Assembly (NCBI GenBank): GCA_035299085.1
Contig: DATGXG010000018.1
Span: 1-55,533, forward strand
Reading direction: 5' to 3'
Length of the DNA: 55,533 nt
Origin: Bacteroidales bacterium
Lineage (GTDB): Bacteria > Bacteroidota > Bacteroidia > Bacteroidales > UBA10428
Position 1 is the first letter of the stretch. Every line of letters begins with the position of its first letter. The translations under genes and the position numbers were made by a program. Under the pieces are notes generated by a model. It did no database searches. It saw only the letters and a program-made list of their open reading frames with translations, and had not been told where the DNA came from. This document shows positions 34,760 through 44,681 of the stretch, one piece after another.

Positions 34760-35329
34760 ATGAAAACCGGTTTGTATTTCGGATCATTCAATCCCGTACA
34801 TATCGGTCATTTAGCTATTGCCAATTACATGACGGGGTTCACTGACATCGATCAGCTTTGGTTTGTGATCAGTCCTCAGAATCCGCTGAAAAGAAAAGCA
34901 ACCCTTCTCGAAGACCACAAACGCAGGGCATTGCTCGAATTAACCGTAGAAGATGATGACCGGCTGAGGGTTTGCGATATAGAATTCAAACTGCCGAAGC
35001 CATCCTACACAGTTGATACGCTGGCGTATATGAAAGAACTTTACCCGTCGCATGAATTCATTTTGATTATGGGGTCTGACGGGTTACCGACATTTAAAAA
35101 GTGGAAGAATTACAGGGTTATTGAAGAAAATTACACACGCTATATCTATCCACGGCCTGGCTATCCGGTTGATCTTTCCGAACATCCCAATTGCAAAGTA
35201 GTTGACGCACCCCTCATGGAAATATCATCCACCTTCATCCGTGATGCATTAAAGGCACGCAAAGATATCCGGCACTTCCTGCCACCAAGGGTATATGAGT
35301 ATATTGTGGAGATGCATTATTATGAGTGA
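34760..35329 (+). CDS. nadD: Nicotinate-nucleotide adenylyltransferase
   Basis: The 189-residue enzyme makes deamido-NAD from nicotinate mononucleotide and ATP. The nucleotidyltransferase motif GSFNPVHIGH is at residues 8-17, then WFVISPQNPLK and the C-terminal motif ISSTFIRDALKARKDIRHFLP, which matches the family ISST/SxxR signature. It begins 2 bases after gmk. Confidence 0.95.
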   Translation: MKTGLYFGSFNPVHIGHLAIANYMTGFTDIDQLWFVISPQNPLKRKATLLEDHKRRALLELTVEDDDRLRVCDIEFKLPKPSYTVDTLAYMKELYPSHEFILIMGSDGLPTFKKWKNYRVIEENYTRYIYPRPGYPVDLSEHPNCKVVDAPLMEISSTFIRDALKARKDIRHFLPPRVYEYIVEMHYYE

Positions 35330-35368
35330 GCTAAAATATTACTACTTTTACCGGTTTGAAAAAAATCG

Positions 35369-37207
35369 ATGAAAGACCGTATTCTGTTCCTTTTGAAATA
35401 CTTCATATCATGGCTTTGTGCCTTTGTTATTGCAAGACTTGTTTTCCTGATCTACCAGTATGGCCAGTCATTTGACCTTTCTGCCCGAACATGGCTAAAA
35501 ATCTTCAGTCACGGGTTTAAACTCGATCTTTCAATGACAGGCTATATCACACTCTTCCCTGCCCTGGTACTGCTTGTCACTTCCTTTTTCAGGAATAAAC
35601 CTGCATGCATTATCATCAATGCATATACCTTTATAGTCATTCTGGTATTCCTGCTGATAACGCTGGTTGACCTTGAGGCCTATAAATACTGGGGAACCAG
35701 GCTCGACAGCGCCCCTCTCCGTTTTCTGAACAAGCCCAAAGAAGTGCTGGCGTCTTCAAGCATTCTTACTCTGATAGCCTATTTTACCGCATTCATAGCT
35801 TTTACAGTCCTCATTTTCATTTTTTACAGGAAATACATATCTTCATCACTTGCCAATAGCACAAAGGCAGGTATGAAAGCCTTCATCCCACTGGTGTTTA
35901 TAGTCGGATTACTGATTATACCCATTCGGGGGGGACTGGGAGTTTCGCCGGTTAACACGGGGAGTGTTTATTTCAGCAGCAATTCCTTTGCTAACCATGC
36001 TGCAGTGAATGTAATGTGGAACTTTGGCCAATCGGTTGTTGAGAATAAGGAAACCCGTAATCCCTATGTCTTTCATAAAGAAAAAAACTATGAATCGGTG
36101 TTGCTTGATTTATACAGAAGCGGAACTCCGGATAGCATTCTAAAGATTAAACGTCCGAACATCATCCTTCTGATTCTTGAGTCATTTTCAGCCAAGCTCA
36201 TTGAACCGTTGGGCGGCACTCCGAACATTACGCCTAAGTTCAATGAAATGTCAAAGCATGGTGTGCTTTTTAGCCAGCTCTATTCAACCGATTCGAGGAC
36301 AGATAAGGGTGTTGCCACTGTTATTAGCGGTTACCCGGTTCTCGAGGCAATTCCTATAATGAAATACTCTGAAAAAACGCAAAATCTTGCATTCCTTTCA
36401 AAAGCACTCATTGATGCAGGATACCATACTAGCTTTCTATACGGTGGTGATGTAGACTTTGCCAATATGCGGTCGTACTTTGTGAACGGCGGATTCCAGA
36501 AGATTACCTCGGAAAGTGATTTCCCTGCATCCGTAAGGACCGGTAAATGGGGAGTTCCGGATCATTATGTATACAACCGGTTTCTTGAGGATATCAAAGC
36601 CGATACTGGCACCTGGTTTAAAGTTATGCTTACCCTCAGCAATCATGAACCCTTTGAAATACCAGGAAAACCTAAATTCGGCGACAAGACTCTTACAGAA
36701 AAATTTTACAGCTCGGCATTTTATGCTGACAGCTGCCTGGGCGATTTTATCCGCCGGTTCAGGGAATCGGGCCAATGGGACAACACGCTGATCATAATGG
36801 TAGCTGATCATGGCACACGTCTGCCCGAATTTGACGAAGTATTTGAGCCGCGGAAGCACCATATTCCCCTGCTTTTTACCGGAGGTGCAGTTGCCACGGA
36901 TACGGTTGTTTCAAAAATCGGTTCGCAGGCCAACATTGCGTATACCCTGCTGCATCAACTGGGACTGCCGGCAGAAAATTTTTTGCTGGGGAAGGACTTG
37001 CTGTCACCCGAATCGAAATCCTTTGCTTTCTACTCTATAAAAAACGGTATAGCCATGATCACTGACAGCAGTGGTTTTGGTTATGATTTTGTTGAACATG
37101 GATTAAATTATTCCTATGGGAATATCGACTCAAGTCTTATTGATATTGCCAAAACAATGCAACAATATGTTTTTGATAATTACCTGAATCTTTCACAAAA
37201 AAGATGA
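35369..37207 (+). CDS. LTA synthase-family membrane sulfatase/phosphotransferase
   Basis: The 612-residue protein has an N-terminal membrane part with five helices (about residues 1-190) and a C-terminal alkaline-phosphatase-superfamily domain. The domain begins RPNIILLILESFSAKLIEP; the predicted nucleophile is T311 in DSRTDKG; further metal ligands are in GGDVDF and VADHGTRLPE. This is the architecture of lipoteichoic acid synthases and of periplasmic-glucan or lipid phosphoglycerol transferases. A Gram-negative host argues for phosphoglycerol or phosphoethanolamine transfer onto an envelope glycan or lipid, not LTA synthesis. Confidence 0.87.
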   Translation: MKDRILFLLKYFISWLCAFVIARLVFLIYQYGQSFDLSARTWLKIFSHGFKLDLSMTGYITLFPALVLLVTSFFRNKPACIIINAYTFIVILVFLLITLVDLEAYKYWGTRLDSAPLRFLNKPKEVLASSSILTLIAYFTAFIAFTVLIFIFYRKYISSSLANSTKAGMKAFIPLVFIVGLLIIPIRGGLGVSPVNTGSVYFSSNSFANHAAVNVMWNFGQSVVENKETRNPYVFHKEKNYESVLLDLYRSGTPDSILKIKRPNIILLILESFSAKLIEPLGGTPNITPKFNEMSKHGVLFSQLYSTDSRTDKGVATVISGYPVLEAIPIMKYSEKTQNLAFLSKALIDAGYHTSFLYGGDVDFANMRSYFVNGGFQKITSESDFPASVRTGKWGVPDHYVYNRFLEDIKADTGTWFKVMLTLSNHEPFEIPGKPKFGDKTLTEKFYSSAFYADSCLGDFIRRFRESGQWDNTLIIMVADHGTRLPEFDEVFEPRKHHIPLLFTGGAVATDTVVSKIGSQANIAYTLLHQLGLPAENFLLGKDLLSPESKSFAFYSIKNGIAMITDSSGFGYDFVEHGLNYSYGNIDSSLIDIAKTMQQYVFDNYLNLSQKR

Positions 37208-39052
37208 TCAGTTAAAATATTGCATACTGTAAAACCTGGAGTACTCACCTTTCAATGCCAGCAACTGTTCATGTGTACCTCGTTCCACAATGATTCCCTT
37301 ATTGAGAACAAAAATTTCATCGGCATGAATTATTGTTGAAAGCCTGTGAGCTATGACAATGGATGTGCGGTTTTCCATCAGTTTAAGCAGCGCATCCTGG
37401 ACCAGCTTTTCCGATTCGGTATCGAGTGCCGATGTGGCCTCATCGAGGATGAGAATCGGCGGATTTTTCAATACAGCCCTGGCAATGCTTATACGTTGTC
37501 TCTGTCCGCCGGAAAGCTTACTTCCCCTGTCGCCCACCACACTGTAATACCCGTTCTCGGTTTTTGTTATAAATTCATGTGCATGAGCAACTCTTGCCGC
37601 GGCAATTACCTGCTCCTCAGTTGCCTGGTCAACGCCAAAAGTTATATTGTTGAAAAATGTATCATTGAAGAGGATGGGATCCTGGTTCACAATACCCATC
37701 AGGTAACGCAAATCGGTGATTTTTAAGTCGCGAACATCATGTCCGTCAATAAGAATACTTCCTTTAATCACATCGTAAAATCGGGGCAGGAGATCTACAA
37801 GGGTTGATTTTCCCGAACCGGAATGGCCTACAAGGGCAATTGTCCTTCCTTTCTTAAGAGTGAGATTGATATCCTTCAGCACATAATCGGTGCGGTATTT
37901 GAAAGAAACATCCCGATACTCGATCGAGTCGGTAAAACCATGAACAGCCAGTGCATTTGGGGTTTCAACGATATTGTTTTCAACTTCAAGTACCCTGTTG
38001 ATTCTTTCCATGGAAGCAAGACCTTTCTGAATACTGTAATATTCCTGTGAAAACGCCTTTATTGGATTGATCACACTGTAAAAAACAGCCAGGTATACGA
38101 TGAATTTATCCGGTGATAGCGAACTGGTTGAATTGAGGATCAGATGGCCCCCGTACCACATAACAATAACAATGATCAGGGTACCGAGAAATTCGCTAAG
38201 CGGATGGGCCAGGTATCTTCTTTTCAGAAGGCGGCTCATGATCTTCCGGTAATCCTCATTTTCTTTCTGAAAACGGTTGTAAACCTTTTTTTCTGCATTA
38301 AAGCCCTTTATGATTCTGAGTCCTGAAAGAGTCTCCTCGATTGTGCTCAGCAACTCTCCCATCTTGTTTTGCCCTTTCAGCGAGCTTTTCTTAAGAGACT
38401 TCCCGATGCGCCCGATTAGGCTGCCTGTCACAGGGAACAGAATAAGCACAAAAATCGTGAGTTGCCAGCTCATGATAACCATCGTTATCAATGAGATGAT
38501 AATGATCGGCGGATTTTTAAAGAACATATCAAGCGAGCTCATAATGGATGCTTCCACTTCTGAAACATCACCGGTGATGCGGGCTATGATATCACCTTTC
38601 TTTTCTTCGGTAAAAAAGCCTATGGGCAGGCTTACTGTTTTTTTGTATATCCTGTCACGCATATCCCGGATTACCGAAGTGCGGAGCGTTACAATGGAAT
38701 AGCTGGCGAAATACGAAAAACTCACTTTCAGCAGAACCATGAAAACAAGGAAAAGGCCGATCAGCACAAGAGCCGTATCTCCGCCCCTCATTTCACTTAC
38801 ATTCGTTATGTAGGCATACACGTTGTGCTGCAAGGCTTTACCGAGTTCTCCGAAACTATGTATACCTGAGGTGAGGCTTACATAGCCGTATACTTTTGCC
38901 TCAAGACCAAACAGGATCTGAAGGACCGGCCGCATGCTGATGAGGGAAAACACGCCAAAAACGGCGCTCAGAAAATTAAAAAGGAAGTTCAGCCAGAGAT
39001 ACTTTTTATAGGGAGGAATATAATCTTTTAATAATTTGAAAAATTGTTTCAT
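37208..39052 (-). CDS. MsbA-like ABC exporter (fused membrane and ATPase domains)
   Basis: The start is ATG 39052 (MKQFFKLLKDYIPPYKK); a 35-residue upstream extension has no family support. The 614-residue half-transporter has a six-helix ABC1 membrane domain (about 20-330), then Walker A GHSGSGKST, signature LSGGQRQRIS, Walker B ILILDEATSALD and H-loop IAHRLS. It fits the lipid-A/phospholipid flippase MsbA group, although drug exporters share the fold. It lies beside glycosyltransferases, consistent with an envelope-lipid role. Its stop directly follows the convergent sulfatase-fold gene. Confidence 0.88.
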   Translation of the reverse strand: MKQFFKLLKDYIPPYKKYLWLNFLFNFLSAVFGVFSLISMRPVLQILFGLEAKVYGYVSLTSGIHSFGELGKALQHNVYAYITNVSEMRGGDTALVLIGLFLVFMVLLKVSFSYFASYSIVTLRTSVIRDMRDRIYKKTVSLPIGFFTEEKKGDIIARITGDVSEVEASIMSSLDMFFKNPPIIIISLITMVIMSWQLTIFVLILFPVTGSLIGRIGKSLKKSSLKGQNKMGELLSTIEETLSGLRIIKGFNAEKKVYNRFQKENEDYRKIMSRLLKRRYLAHPLSEFLGTLIIVIVMWYGGHLILNSTSSLSPDKFIVYLAVFYSVINPIKAFSQEYYSIQKGLASMERINRVLEVENNIVETPNALAVHGFTDSIEYRDVSFKYRTDYVLKDINLTLKKGRTIALVGHSGSGKSTLVDLLPRFYDVIKGSILIDGHDVRDLKITDLRYLMGIVNQDPILFNDTFFNNITFGVDQATEEQVIAAARVAHAHEFITKTENGYYSVVGDRGSKLSGGQRQRISIARAVLKNPPILILDEATSALDTESEKLVQDALLKLMENRTSIVIAHRLSTIIHADEIFVLNKGIIVERGTHEQLLALKGEYSRFYSMQYFN

Positions 39053-39212
39053 TATAAATTTATAATCTTTGTCGCAAAGATTGCTTTTTTTCATATCATT
39101 CTGGTCAAACAATGGAATTAAAATATCAGGCGGTTTTCTCTGCACTTCATGATGCATATACGGTATATCATTTTTATCATGTTTAATTCTGACAAATTAT
39201 TATTTGATTTAC

Positions 39213-40304
39213 ATGGAGTTAAAAGTTCTTATTATAAGCAATATTAAGGATAGTGCTTACTCAAAACCGGATATTGAACTGATTTACGGCCTGAAAAATC
39301 AGGGGATAACCCCGGATGTGTTGATCCCAGCGGATTCACCGTATGTGGATATTTTCAGGCATTCCGGAATCAGAGTAATTCCTGGCTTTTCGCGTAATAA
39401 ATTCAGTTTGCGGTCTATTCTTCAAATTAGAAATGAAATAAAAAAAGAAAAATACAAGATTGTACACCTGTTCAATACAAGGGCTATTATCAATGGTTCT
39501 TTTGCCGCAATCGGACTTCCTGTTAAAGTGATTGCCTATCGTGGAGCAGCCGGGATATACTGGTATGATCCTACTTCATGGTGGGCACATCTTAATCCCC
39601 GTATTGACTGGATTATTTGCAATTCGGAATATGTCCGGCAACATATGCAGAAACAACTTCTATTCAGGCCAAAAAAGGCAGTAATGATTTATAAAGGCAT
39701 GAACGTAAGCTCTTTTAGCAGCGTTAAACCTTTCTCAAGGAAAGATCTTGGGATAGCCGATCATTCATTAATAGTAGGTTGTGTTGCCAATATGAGAAAG
39801 ATAAAAGGGCTGCAATATTTACTGGAGTCCTCTTACTACCTGGATCCTGAATTACCTGTGCATTTTCTTCTGATTGGTTCGGGAATTGATTCGGCCGCAA
39901 ATCTGGAAATTATCAAATCGAGTCCTTTTAAACAAAATATACATCTTCTTGGATTCCGGAAGGATGTTTATGAATTAATAGCTGCCTGTGATATCTATGT
40001 ACAACCATCATTAAGTGAAAGTTTATGCAGAAGCGTTATGGAAGCCATGTGCCTTGGTGTACCCTGTGTGGTTTCTGATGCAGGAGGACTTGTTGAACTT
40101 ATCGAAGATAACAAATCGGGCCTGGTTGTAAAAAAAGGAAATGCGCGTGGCATAACAACTGCTGTTGAGAGTCTAGTTCATAACGCCGATCTGAGAAAAA
40201 GATTTGCTGATGAAGCATTAAAACGAATGCAAAATATCTTCTCCGTACAGAACATGGTATTAAATACTGTACAATTTTATAAATCAATTGTCACTAAACT
40301 ATGA
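39213..40304 (+). CDS. Family 4 glycosyltransferase
   Basis: The start is ATG 39213 (MELKVLIISNIKDSAYSKP); an in-frame TTG nine bases upstream is less likely. The 363-residue GT-B protein has an N-terminal acceptor domain with VIAYRGAAGIY, and a donor domain with VANMRKIKGLQYLLES, LLIGSG and the family EX7E region PSLSESLCRSVMEAMCLGVPC. The sugar donor and acceptor are unknown. It overlaps the next gene by 4 bases (ATGA). The pair reads more AT-rich than the flanking genes, which suggests recent acquisition. Confidence 0.87.
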   Translation: MELKVLIISNIKDSAYSKPDIELIYGLKNQGITPDVLIPADSPYVDIFRHSGIRVIPGFSRNKFSLRSILQIRNEIKKEKYKIVHLFNTRAIINGSFAAIGLPVKVIAYRGAAGIYWYDPTSWWAHLNPRIDWIICNSEYVRQHMQKQLLFRPKKAVMIYKGMNVSSFSSVKPFSRKDLGIADHSLIVGCVANMRKIKGLQYLLESSYYLDPELPVHFLLIGSGIDSAANLEIIKSSPFKQNIHLLGFRKDVYELIAACDIYVQPSLSESLCRSVMEAMCLGVPCVVSDAGGLVELIEDNKSGLVVKKGNARGITTAVESLVHNADLRKRFADEALKRMQNIFSVQNMVLNTVQFYKSIVTKL

Positions 40305-41761
40305 AATGGAAAGTCTCATCTGTACATGGTAACAGTTTGATGATTTTATGCGGATTTATTGGTTTCTCGATCATCATGCGGTTTTTTTCCTTTTTTCCTT
40401 CTATAATAAGTCATGATGAAGGCACCTTTTTAGTCATAGCCAGGGAATTGTTCAAAGGGAAAATTTATTTTGTTGATCTGATCGATACCAAACCGATTGG
40501 TATTTTTCTGTTACTGGGTTTGTTCATCAAATACATCAGTTCGTCCATAATAATGATCAGGTTATTTACAGCCATCGTTATCGGCTTCACTTCGTATTTC
40601 ATTTATAGAATCAGTTTTAGTTTTTATTCACAACAAAAGCCAGCCATAGCGGCTGGAGTCATATTCATTTTCTTTTTGTCAATATTTACCCACTTTGGTG
40701 TATTTATTAATCCCGAACTCTTCTACACTTTCCTTACGGCTGTTGGATTTTATACTTTTATTCATGCAAAAAGGACAGCTGATTTTCTCTTAATTGGTCT
40801 CCTGCTGGGTATAGGATTCATTCTAAAATACACGGTGATTTTCGATCTGACTGCGTGGCTGATTTATGTTTTTTTCGCAAGCCTTTTTAAGAAAGAAAAG
40901 AAATTGATTGCCTCGGCAGTTATAAACTGTGCAACTGCCTGCCTCGGGTTCCTGGTTCCTTTTTTGATTCTCATAATCTATTATTATGAAAAAGGGCATT
41001 TGAAGGAGTTATTATTCTACACCTTCACCGTTTCAGGCAATATACCGGTTAAGCAATCTTTGTTTAAAACAATACTGTATATATCGGATTTTCATTTGCG
41101 TTTTCTTCCCATTCTGTTTTTCTTCTATTATACCCTGTTCAAATTAAAAAGGAATGAGAGTAAATCGGAATTACCTAAAGAATTGATGATTACATGGTGC
41201 TTAATTGTAATGGTGGCTGTACTTCTGCCCGGGAAGCCGTTCGGACATTACTTCATTCAGCTAATGCTTCCTGTAAGTATCGTGGCAGGAGGATTTTTTA
41301 TAAATGATCTTAGGAAACCGGTCTGGGTAAATCGAATAATCAATCATTCAATAGGCACTGTACTCTTAATGCTGCTTATTGCTGGTAATGTCGTGATGCA
41401 GAAACATGATTATTACGATAAAGAAGATATGCCAAAAGAGGTGGCAGTATATCTCAAACCGTTGTTAAAACCGGAGGATAGTATCTTTACAGGAAATTTT
41501 GAATCCGTTTTATATTATATTTTACAAAGAGATTGTCCTGTCAGGTATGTTCATCGTTCCCTTTTGTGTGATCCTGAACACCGCAAAGCCCTGCAAGTCA
41601 ATATTGATTATGAAATGAAATCATTAATGCAAAAGGATATTGAATATATCATAATGAAAAATTCCTATTGCTATGAACCCGTTAATGTTTACTTAAAACA
41701 AGAATATACAATAATAAAAGTATTTCCGGATAGCTTATGTATTTATAAACGAAGCCTGTGA
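40301..41761 (+). CDS. ArnT/PMT-like membrane glycosyltransferase (GT39/GT83 fold)
   Basis: The 486-residue protein has about ten membrane helices and the catalytic motif HDEGTFLVIARELFKGKIYF near residues 38-57. The acidic residues in HDEG and the later DTKPIG motif are typical of dolichol/undecaprenyl-phosphate-sugar transferases. The C-terminal 90 residues form a soluble periplasmic part (YDKEDMPKEVAVYLKPLL...). It overlaps the GT4 gene, so the two likely act in sequence on one envelope glycan. Confidence 0.78.
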   Translation: MKWKVSSVHGNSLMILCGFIGFSIIMRFFSFFPSIISHDEGTFLVIARELFKGKIYFVDLIDTKPIGIFLLLGLFIKYISSSIIMIRLFTAIVIGFTSYFIYRISFSFYSQQKPAIAAGVIFIFFLSIFTHFGVFINPELFYTFLTAVGFYTFIHAKRTADFLLIGLLLGIGFILKYTVIFDLTAWLIYVFFASLFKKEKKLIASAVINCATACLGFLVPFLILIIYYYEKGHLKELLFYTFTVSGNIPVKQSLFKTILYISDFHLRFLPILFFFYYTLFKLKRNESKSELPKELMITWCLIVMVAVLLPGKPFGHYFIQLMLPVSIVAGGFFINDLRKPVWVNRIINHSIGTVLLMLLIAGNVVMQKHDYYDKEDMPKEVAVYLKPLLKPEDSIFTGNFESVLYYILQRDCPVRYVHRSLLCDPEHRKALQVNIDYEMKSLMQKDIEYIIMKNSYCYEPVNVYLKQEYTIIKVFPDSLCIYKRSL

Positions 41762-41800
41762 AAAAGGAAAAGGTGATTAGTTCTTTTCGGATAATTTCAG

Positions 41801-43144
41801 TTAGAACCCTGTATAACTAAACGGCGACAGATTTTTAAGCTCATTTTTCACTTCATTCGAAACTTTCAGAGTATCGATGAACTCATGCAAATCCTCACGG
41901 GCAAGTTGTTTATTGGTACGTGTAAGGCTCTTCAGTGCTTCGTATGGATTGGCATAGCCTTCACGGCGGAGAATGGTCTGCATGGCTTCAGAGATTACAA
42001 TCCAGTTGGCCTCCAGGTCACGGTCAAGAGCCGGCTTGTTCAGAATTACCTTATCCAGTCCCCGCAGCAGTGATTTCAGCGCAATTACGGTATGGCCGAA
42101 CGGCACTCCCACATTGCGTAAAACAGTCGAATCGGTAAGGTCGCGTTGGAGGCGTGATACCGGAAGCTTTGCCGAAAGGAATTCGAAAATGGCATTGGCC
42201 ATACCGAGGTTCCCTTCTGAATTTTCGAAATCGATAGGATTTACTTTATGAGGCATAACCGAAGAGCCCACTTCCCCTTCCCTGATCTTCTGTTTGAAAT
42301 ATTCCATTGATATATACGTCCAGAAATCCCTGTCAAGGTCAATGAGTATGGTGTTGATCCGCTTCATGCAATCAAAAAGCGCGGCCATATTATCATAGTG
42401 TTCAATCTGTGTGGTGGTTTGCAACCTGCTTAATCCGAGTGTGTCATTTACAAAATGGTTGGCAAATTCGATCCAGTCGGTTGACGGGTAAGCTGCCTTA
42501 TGGGCATTGAAATTGCCTGTGGCGCCCCCGAATTTTGCTGAAAACGGAATATTGAGCAGCTGGTTGGTTTGTGTCTCAAGCCTTTCAATGAAAACCTGGA
42601 TTTCTTTCCCAAGCCTTGTCGGAGACGCCGGCTGACCATGAGTGCGGGCCAGCATGGGAACATCCTTCCATTCCCCGGCCATCTCCTTAAGTTTTGCAAT
42701 CACTTTATGAAGAAGCGGCAGGTACACGTCATGCACAGCCAGCTTAACAGTAAGCGGAACGGCCGTGTTATTGATATCCTGTGATGTGAGGCCGAAATGA
42801 ATAAATTCACGGTACTTTGAAAGTTTCATTTCATCAAAACGGCTTTTAAGGAAATATTCAACTGCTTTGACATCGTGATTGGTTGTTTTTTCGCTTTCTT
42901 TCACTTTTACGGCATCGGCCATCGAAAAAATCCGGTAAATGCCCCGGAGCAATTCATGATCAGTGGGCCTGAAGTCGCTTAGCTGGTTCAGAGGAATTTC
43001 ACAAAGGGCAATAAAATATTCCACTTCAACCTGCACCCGGTATTTTATCAGTGCAAATTCGGAAAAATACTGGTCAAGGTCTGCTGTAAGGTTCCTGTAT
43101 CTTCCGTCAACCGGCGAAACGGCGGTCAATGATGTTAATTCCAT
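41801..43144 (-). CDS. purB: Adenylosuccinate lyase
   Basis: The 447-residue enzyme performs two fumarate-releasing steps in purine synthesis (SAICAR to AICAR, and adenylosuccinate to AMP). The motifs are TNHDVKAVEYFLK, HFGLTSQDINNTA, RTHGQPASPTRLGKE and the flexible signature loop GSSVMPHKVNPIDFENSEGN. Length and motifs match the E. coli-like PurB subclass. A 101-base gap separates it from the divergent nfeD. Confidence 0.95.
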   Translation of the reverse strand: MELTSLTAVSPVDGRYRNLTADLDQYFSEFALIKYRVQVEVEYFIALCEIPLNQLSDFRPTDHELLRGIYRIFSMADAVKVKESEKTTNHDVKAVEYFLKSRFDEMKLSKYREFIHFGLTSQDINNTAVPLTVKLAVHDVYLPLLHKVIAKLKEMAGEWKDVPMLARTHGQPASPTRLGKEIQVFIERLETQTNQLLNIPFSAKFGGATGNFNAHKAAYPSTDWIEFANHFVNDTLGLSRLQTTTQIEHYDNMAALFDCMKRINTILIDLDRDFWTYISMEYFKQKIREGEVGSSVMPHKVNPIDFENSEGNLGMANAIFEFLSAKLPVSRLQRDLTDSTVLRNVGVPFGHTVIALKSLLRGLDKVILNKPALDRDLEANWIVISEAMQTILRREGYANPYEALKSLTRTNKQLAREDLHEFIDTLKVSNEVKNELKNLSPFSYTGF

Positions 43145-43175
43145 AAAGTTTATTTAAACACACGAAGATAAAGAA

Positions 43176-43207
43176 TTTGTTTGAGGTTTGAGAAACTTGT
43201 ATTTTTG
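43176..43207 (+). promoter_or_regulatory. Bacteroidetes-type promoter for nfeD-mltG
   Basis: TTTG (43176-43179) and TATTTTTG (43200-43207) are separated by 20 bases, a consensus match. The -33 box lies within a GTTTGAGGTTTGAG run related to the repeat at the end of uvrA. The predicted leader to ATG 43246 is about 30 bases. Confidence 0.6.
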
Positions 43208-43245
43208 TTGCATGTTACCTCGTTTTCATAAATCAGAACATATCT

Positions 43246-44670
43246 ATGAACCCCGTTCCATTCATTAAAAAACTGACCCTGATTGTACCTGTTCTGCTGA
43301 TCCTTACCTCGGCCGGACTTGACAATAACAGCAGTGCCGTAAAAAAGGGTAAAAAGCCTCTTGTTTATGTTTTTGAAATCAGGGATGAAATCGGAAAGCC
43401 ATCCTGGCGTATTATGCAGGAAGCTTTTAAAGAAGCCGCTGAATTGAAGGCCGATTATATCCTGTTACATTTAAATACATACGGCGGACTCGTGAATATT
43501 GCCGATTCCATGAGGACAAGGATATTGAACTGTCCTGTTCCTGTAATGGCATTTGTGGATAACCAGGCCATTTCAGCCGGGGCACTGATATCAATAGCGT
43601 GTGACAGTATTTATATCCGCAGCGGAGGCAGCATAGGGGCGGCAACAGTAGTGGATCAGACAGGCGGGGCGCTGCCCGACAAATACCAGTCGTTCATGCG
43701 TTCCACAATGCGTTCAACGGCTGAAGCGCACGGTAAAGACACGATTGTGAACGGCAATGATACGATCATTAAATGGAGGCGTGATCCTGTAATTGCCGAA
43801 GCCATGGTAGATCCGCGCATAGTGGCCAAAGGAATTGATGATTCATCGAAAGTTCTCACCTTCACGGTTGAGGAAGCCATTGCAAACGGTTATTGCGAAG
43901 GCATGGCAAACAGTGTAGCGGAAGTCCTTGCCAAAGCAGGCCTTAAAGATGCTGAATTGGCTCAGTATAAGCCCACAGGCGTCGACAAACTGATTGGTTT
44001 CCTGTTAAGCACGATAGTCCAGGGCATCTTGATCATGATCATGATCGGCGGCATTTATTTTGAAATGCAGGCCCCCGGTATTGGATTTCCTCTGATAGCG
44101 GCATTGGGAGCAGCGTTACTTTATTTTGCCCCGCTTTATCTTGAAGGTTTGGCCGAACATTGGGAGATCCTTCTTTTTATAATTGGCATAGCGCTTGTGG
44201 TTCTTGAACTGTTCTTTATTCCGGGTTTCGGGGTGGCGGGCATTTCAGGCATCATACTGGTGATTGCGGGTCTGACTCTGAGTCTTGTTGATAATGTTTC
44301 CTTCAGGTTTGAAGGCGTTGCAGCACTTTCACAACTTGCCAGGGCGTTCTTCACCGTTGTGGTTTCGATGTTCTTTTCATTTGTGATCATGCTTCTGGGA
44401 ACCCGCAAATTCGCCTTTTCAAAGCGGGTTTCAGGATTGGCACTGGGTACAGTGCAGGATCACCGTCAGGGTTATATAAGCATTGATACACGGCAGAAAG
44501 AAATGATCGGGAAGACAGGCACAGCTTTTACAATATTAAGGCCTTCAGGAAGAGTTGAAATTGAAGGTGAAATATATGATGCACGGGCAGATATCAGTTA
44601 TATAGAAAAAGGAGAAAAAATAAGGGTGATCCGCGATGAAGCCGGTCAGCTGTATGTTGTAAAAGCCTAA
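43246..44670 (+). CDS. NfeD-type membrane serine protease
   Basis: The 474-residue protein has a signal peptide, then a ClpP/crotonase-like periplasmic protease domain (residues 35-215) with the candidate nucleophile S110 in ISAGALISIACD. A four-helix membrane region (about 235-385) and a C-terminal NfeD OB-fold domain (about 405-470, GKTGTAFTILRPSGRVEIEG) follow. Long-form NfeD proteins cleave stomatin-like partners; the partner gene is usually adjacent but is not seen here. mltG follows after 11 bases. Confidence 0.88.
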   Translation: MNPVPFIKKLTLIVPVLLILTSAGLDNNSSAVKKGKKPLVYVFEIRDEIGKPSWRIMQEAFKEAAELKADYILLHLNTYGGLVNIADSMRTRILNCPVPVMAFVDNQAISAGALISIACDSIYIRSGGSIGAATVVDQTGGALPDKYQSFMRSTMRSTAEAHGKDTIVNGNDTIIKWRRDPVIAEAMVDPRIVAKGIDDSSKVLTFTVEEAIANGYCEGMANSVAEVLAKAGLKDAELAQYKPTGVDKLIGFLLSTIVQGILIMIMIGGIYFEMQAPGIGFPLIAALGAALLYFAPLYLEGLAEHWEILLFIIGIALVVLELFFIPGFGVAGISGIILVIAGLTLSLVDNVSFRFEGVAALSQLARAFFTVVVSMFFSFVIMLLGTRKFAFSKRVSGLALGTVQDHRQGYISIDTRQKEMIGKTGTAFTILRPSGRVEIEGEIYDARADISYIEKGEKIRVIRDEAGQLYVVKA

Positions 44671-44681
44671 TACAAATTTCC

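Noticed and set aside
35369..37207. True lipoteichoic acid synthase
   Set aside because: All other genes show a Gram-negative Bacteroidetes envelope, so LTA is not expected.
39053..39157. 35-residue N-terminal extension of the MsbA-like exporter
   Set aside because: The segment has no family similarity, is AT-rich intergenic-like DNA, and ATG 39052 gives the normal N-terminus.
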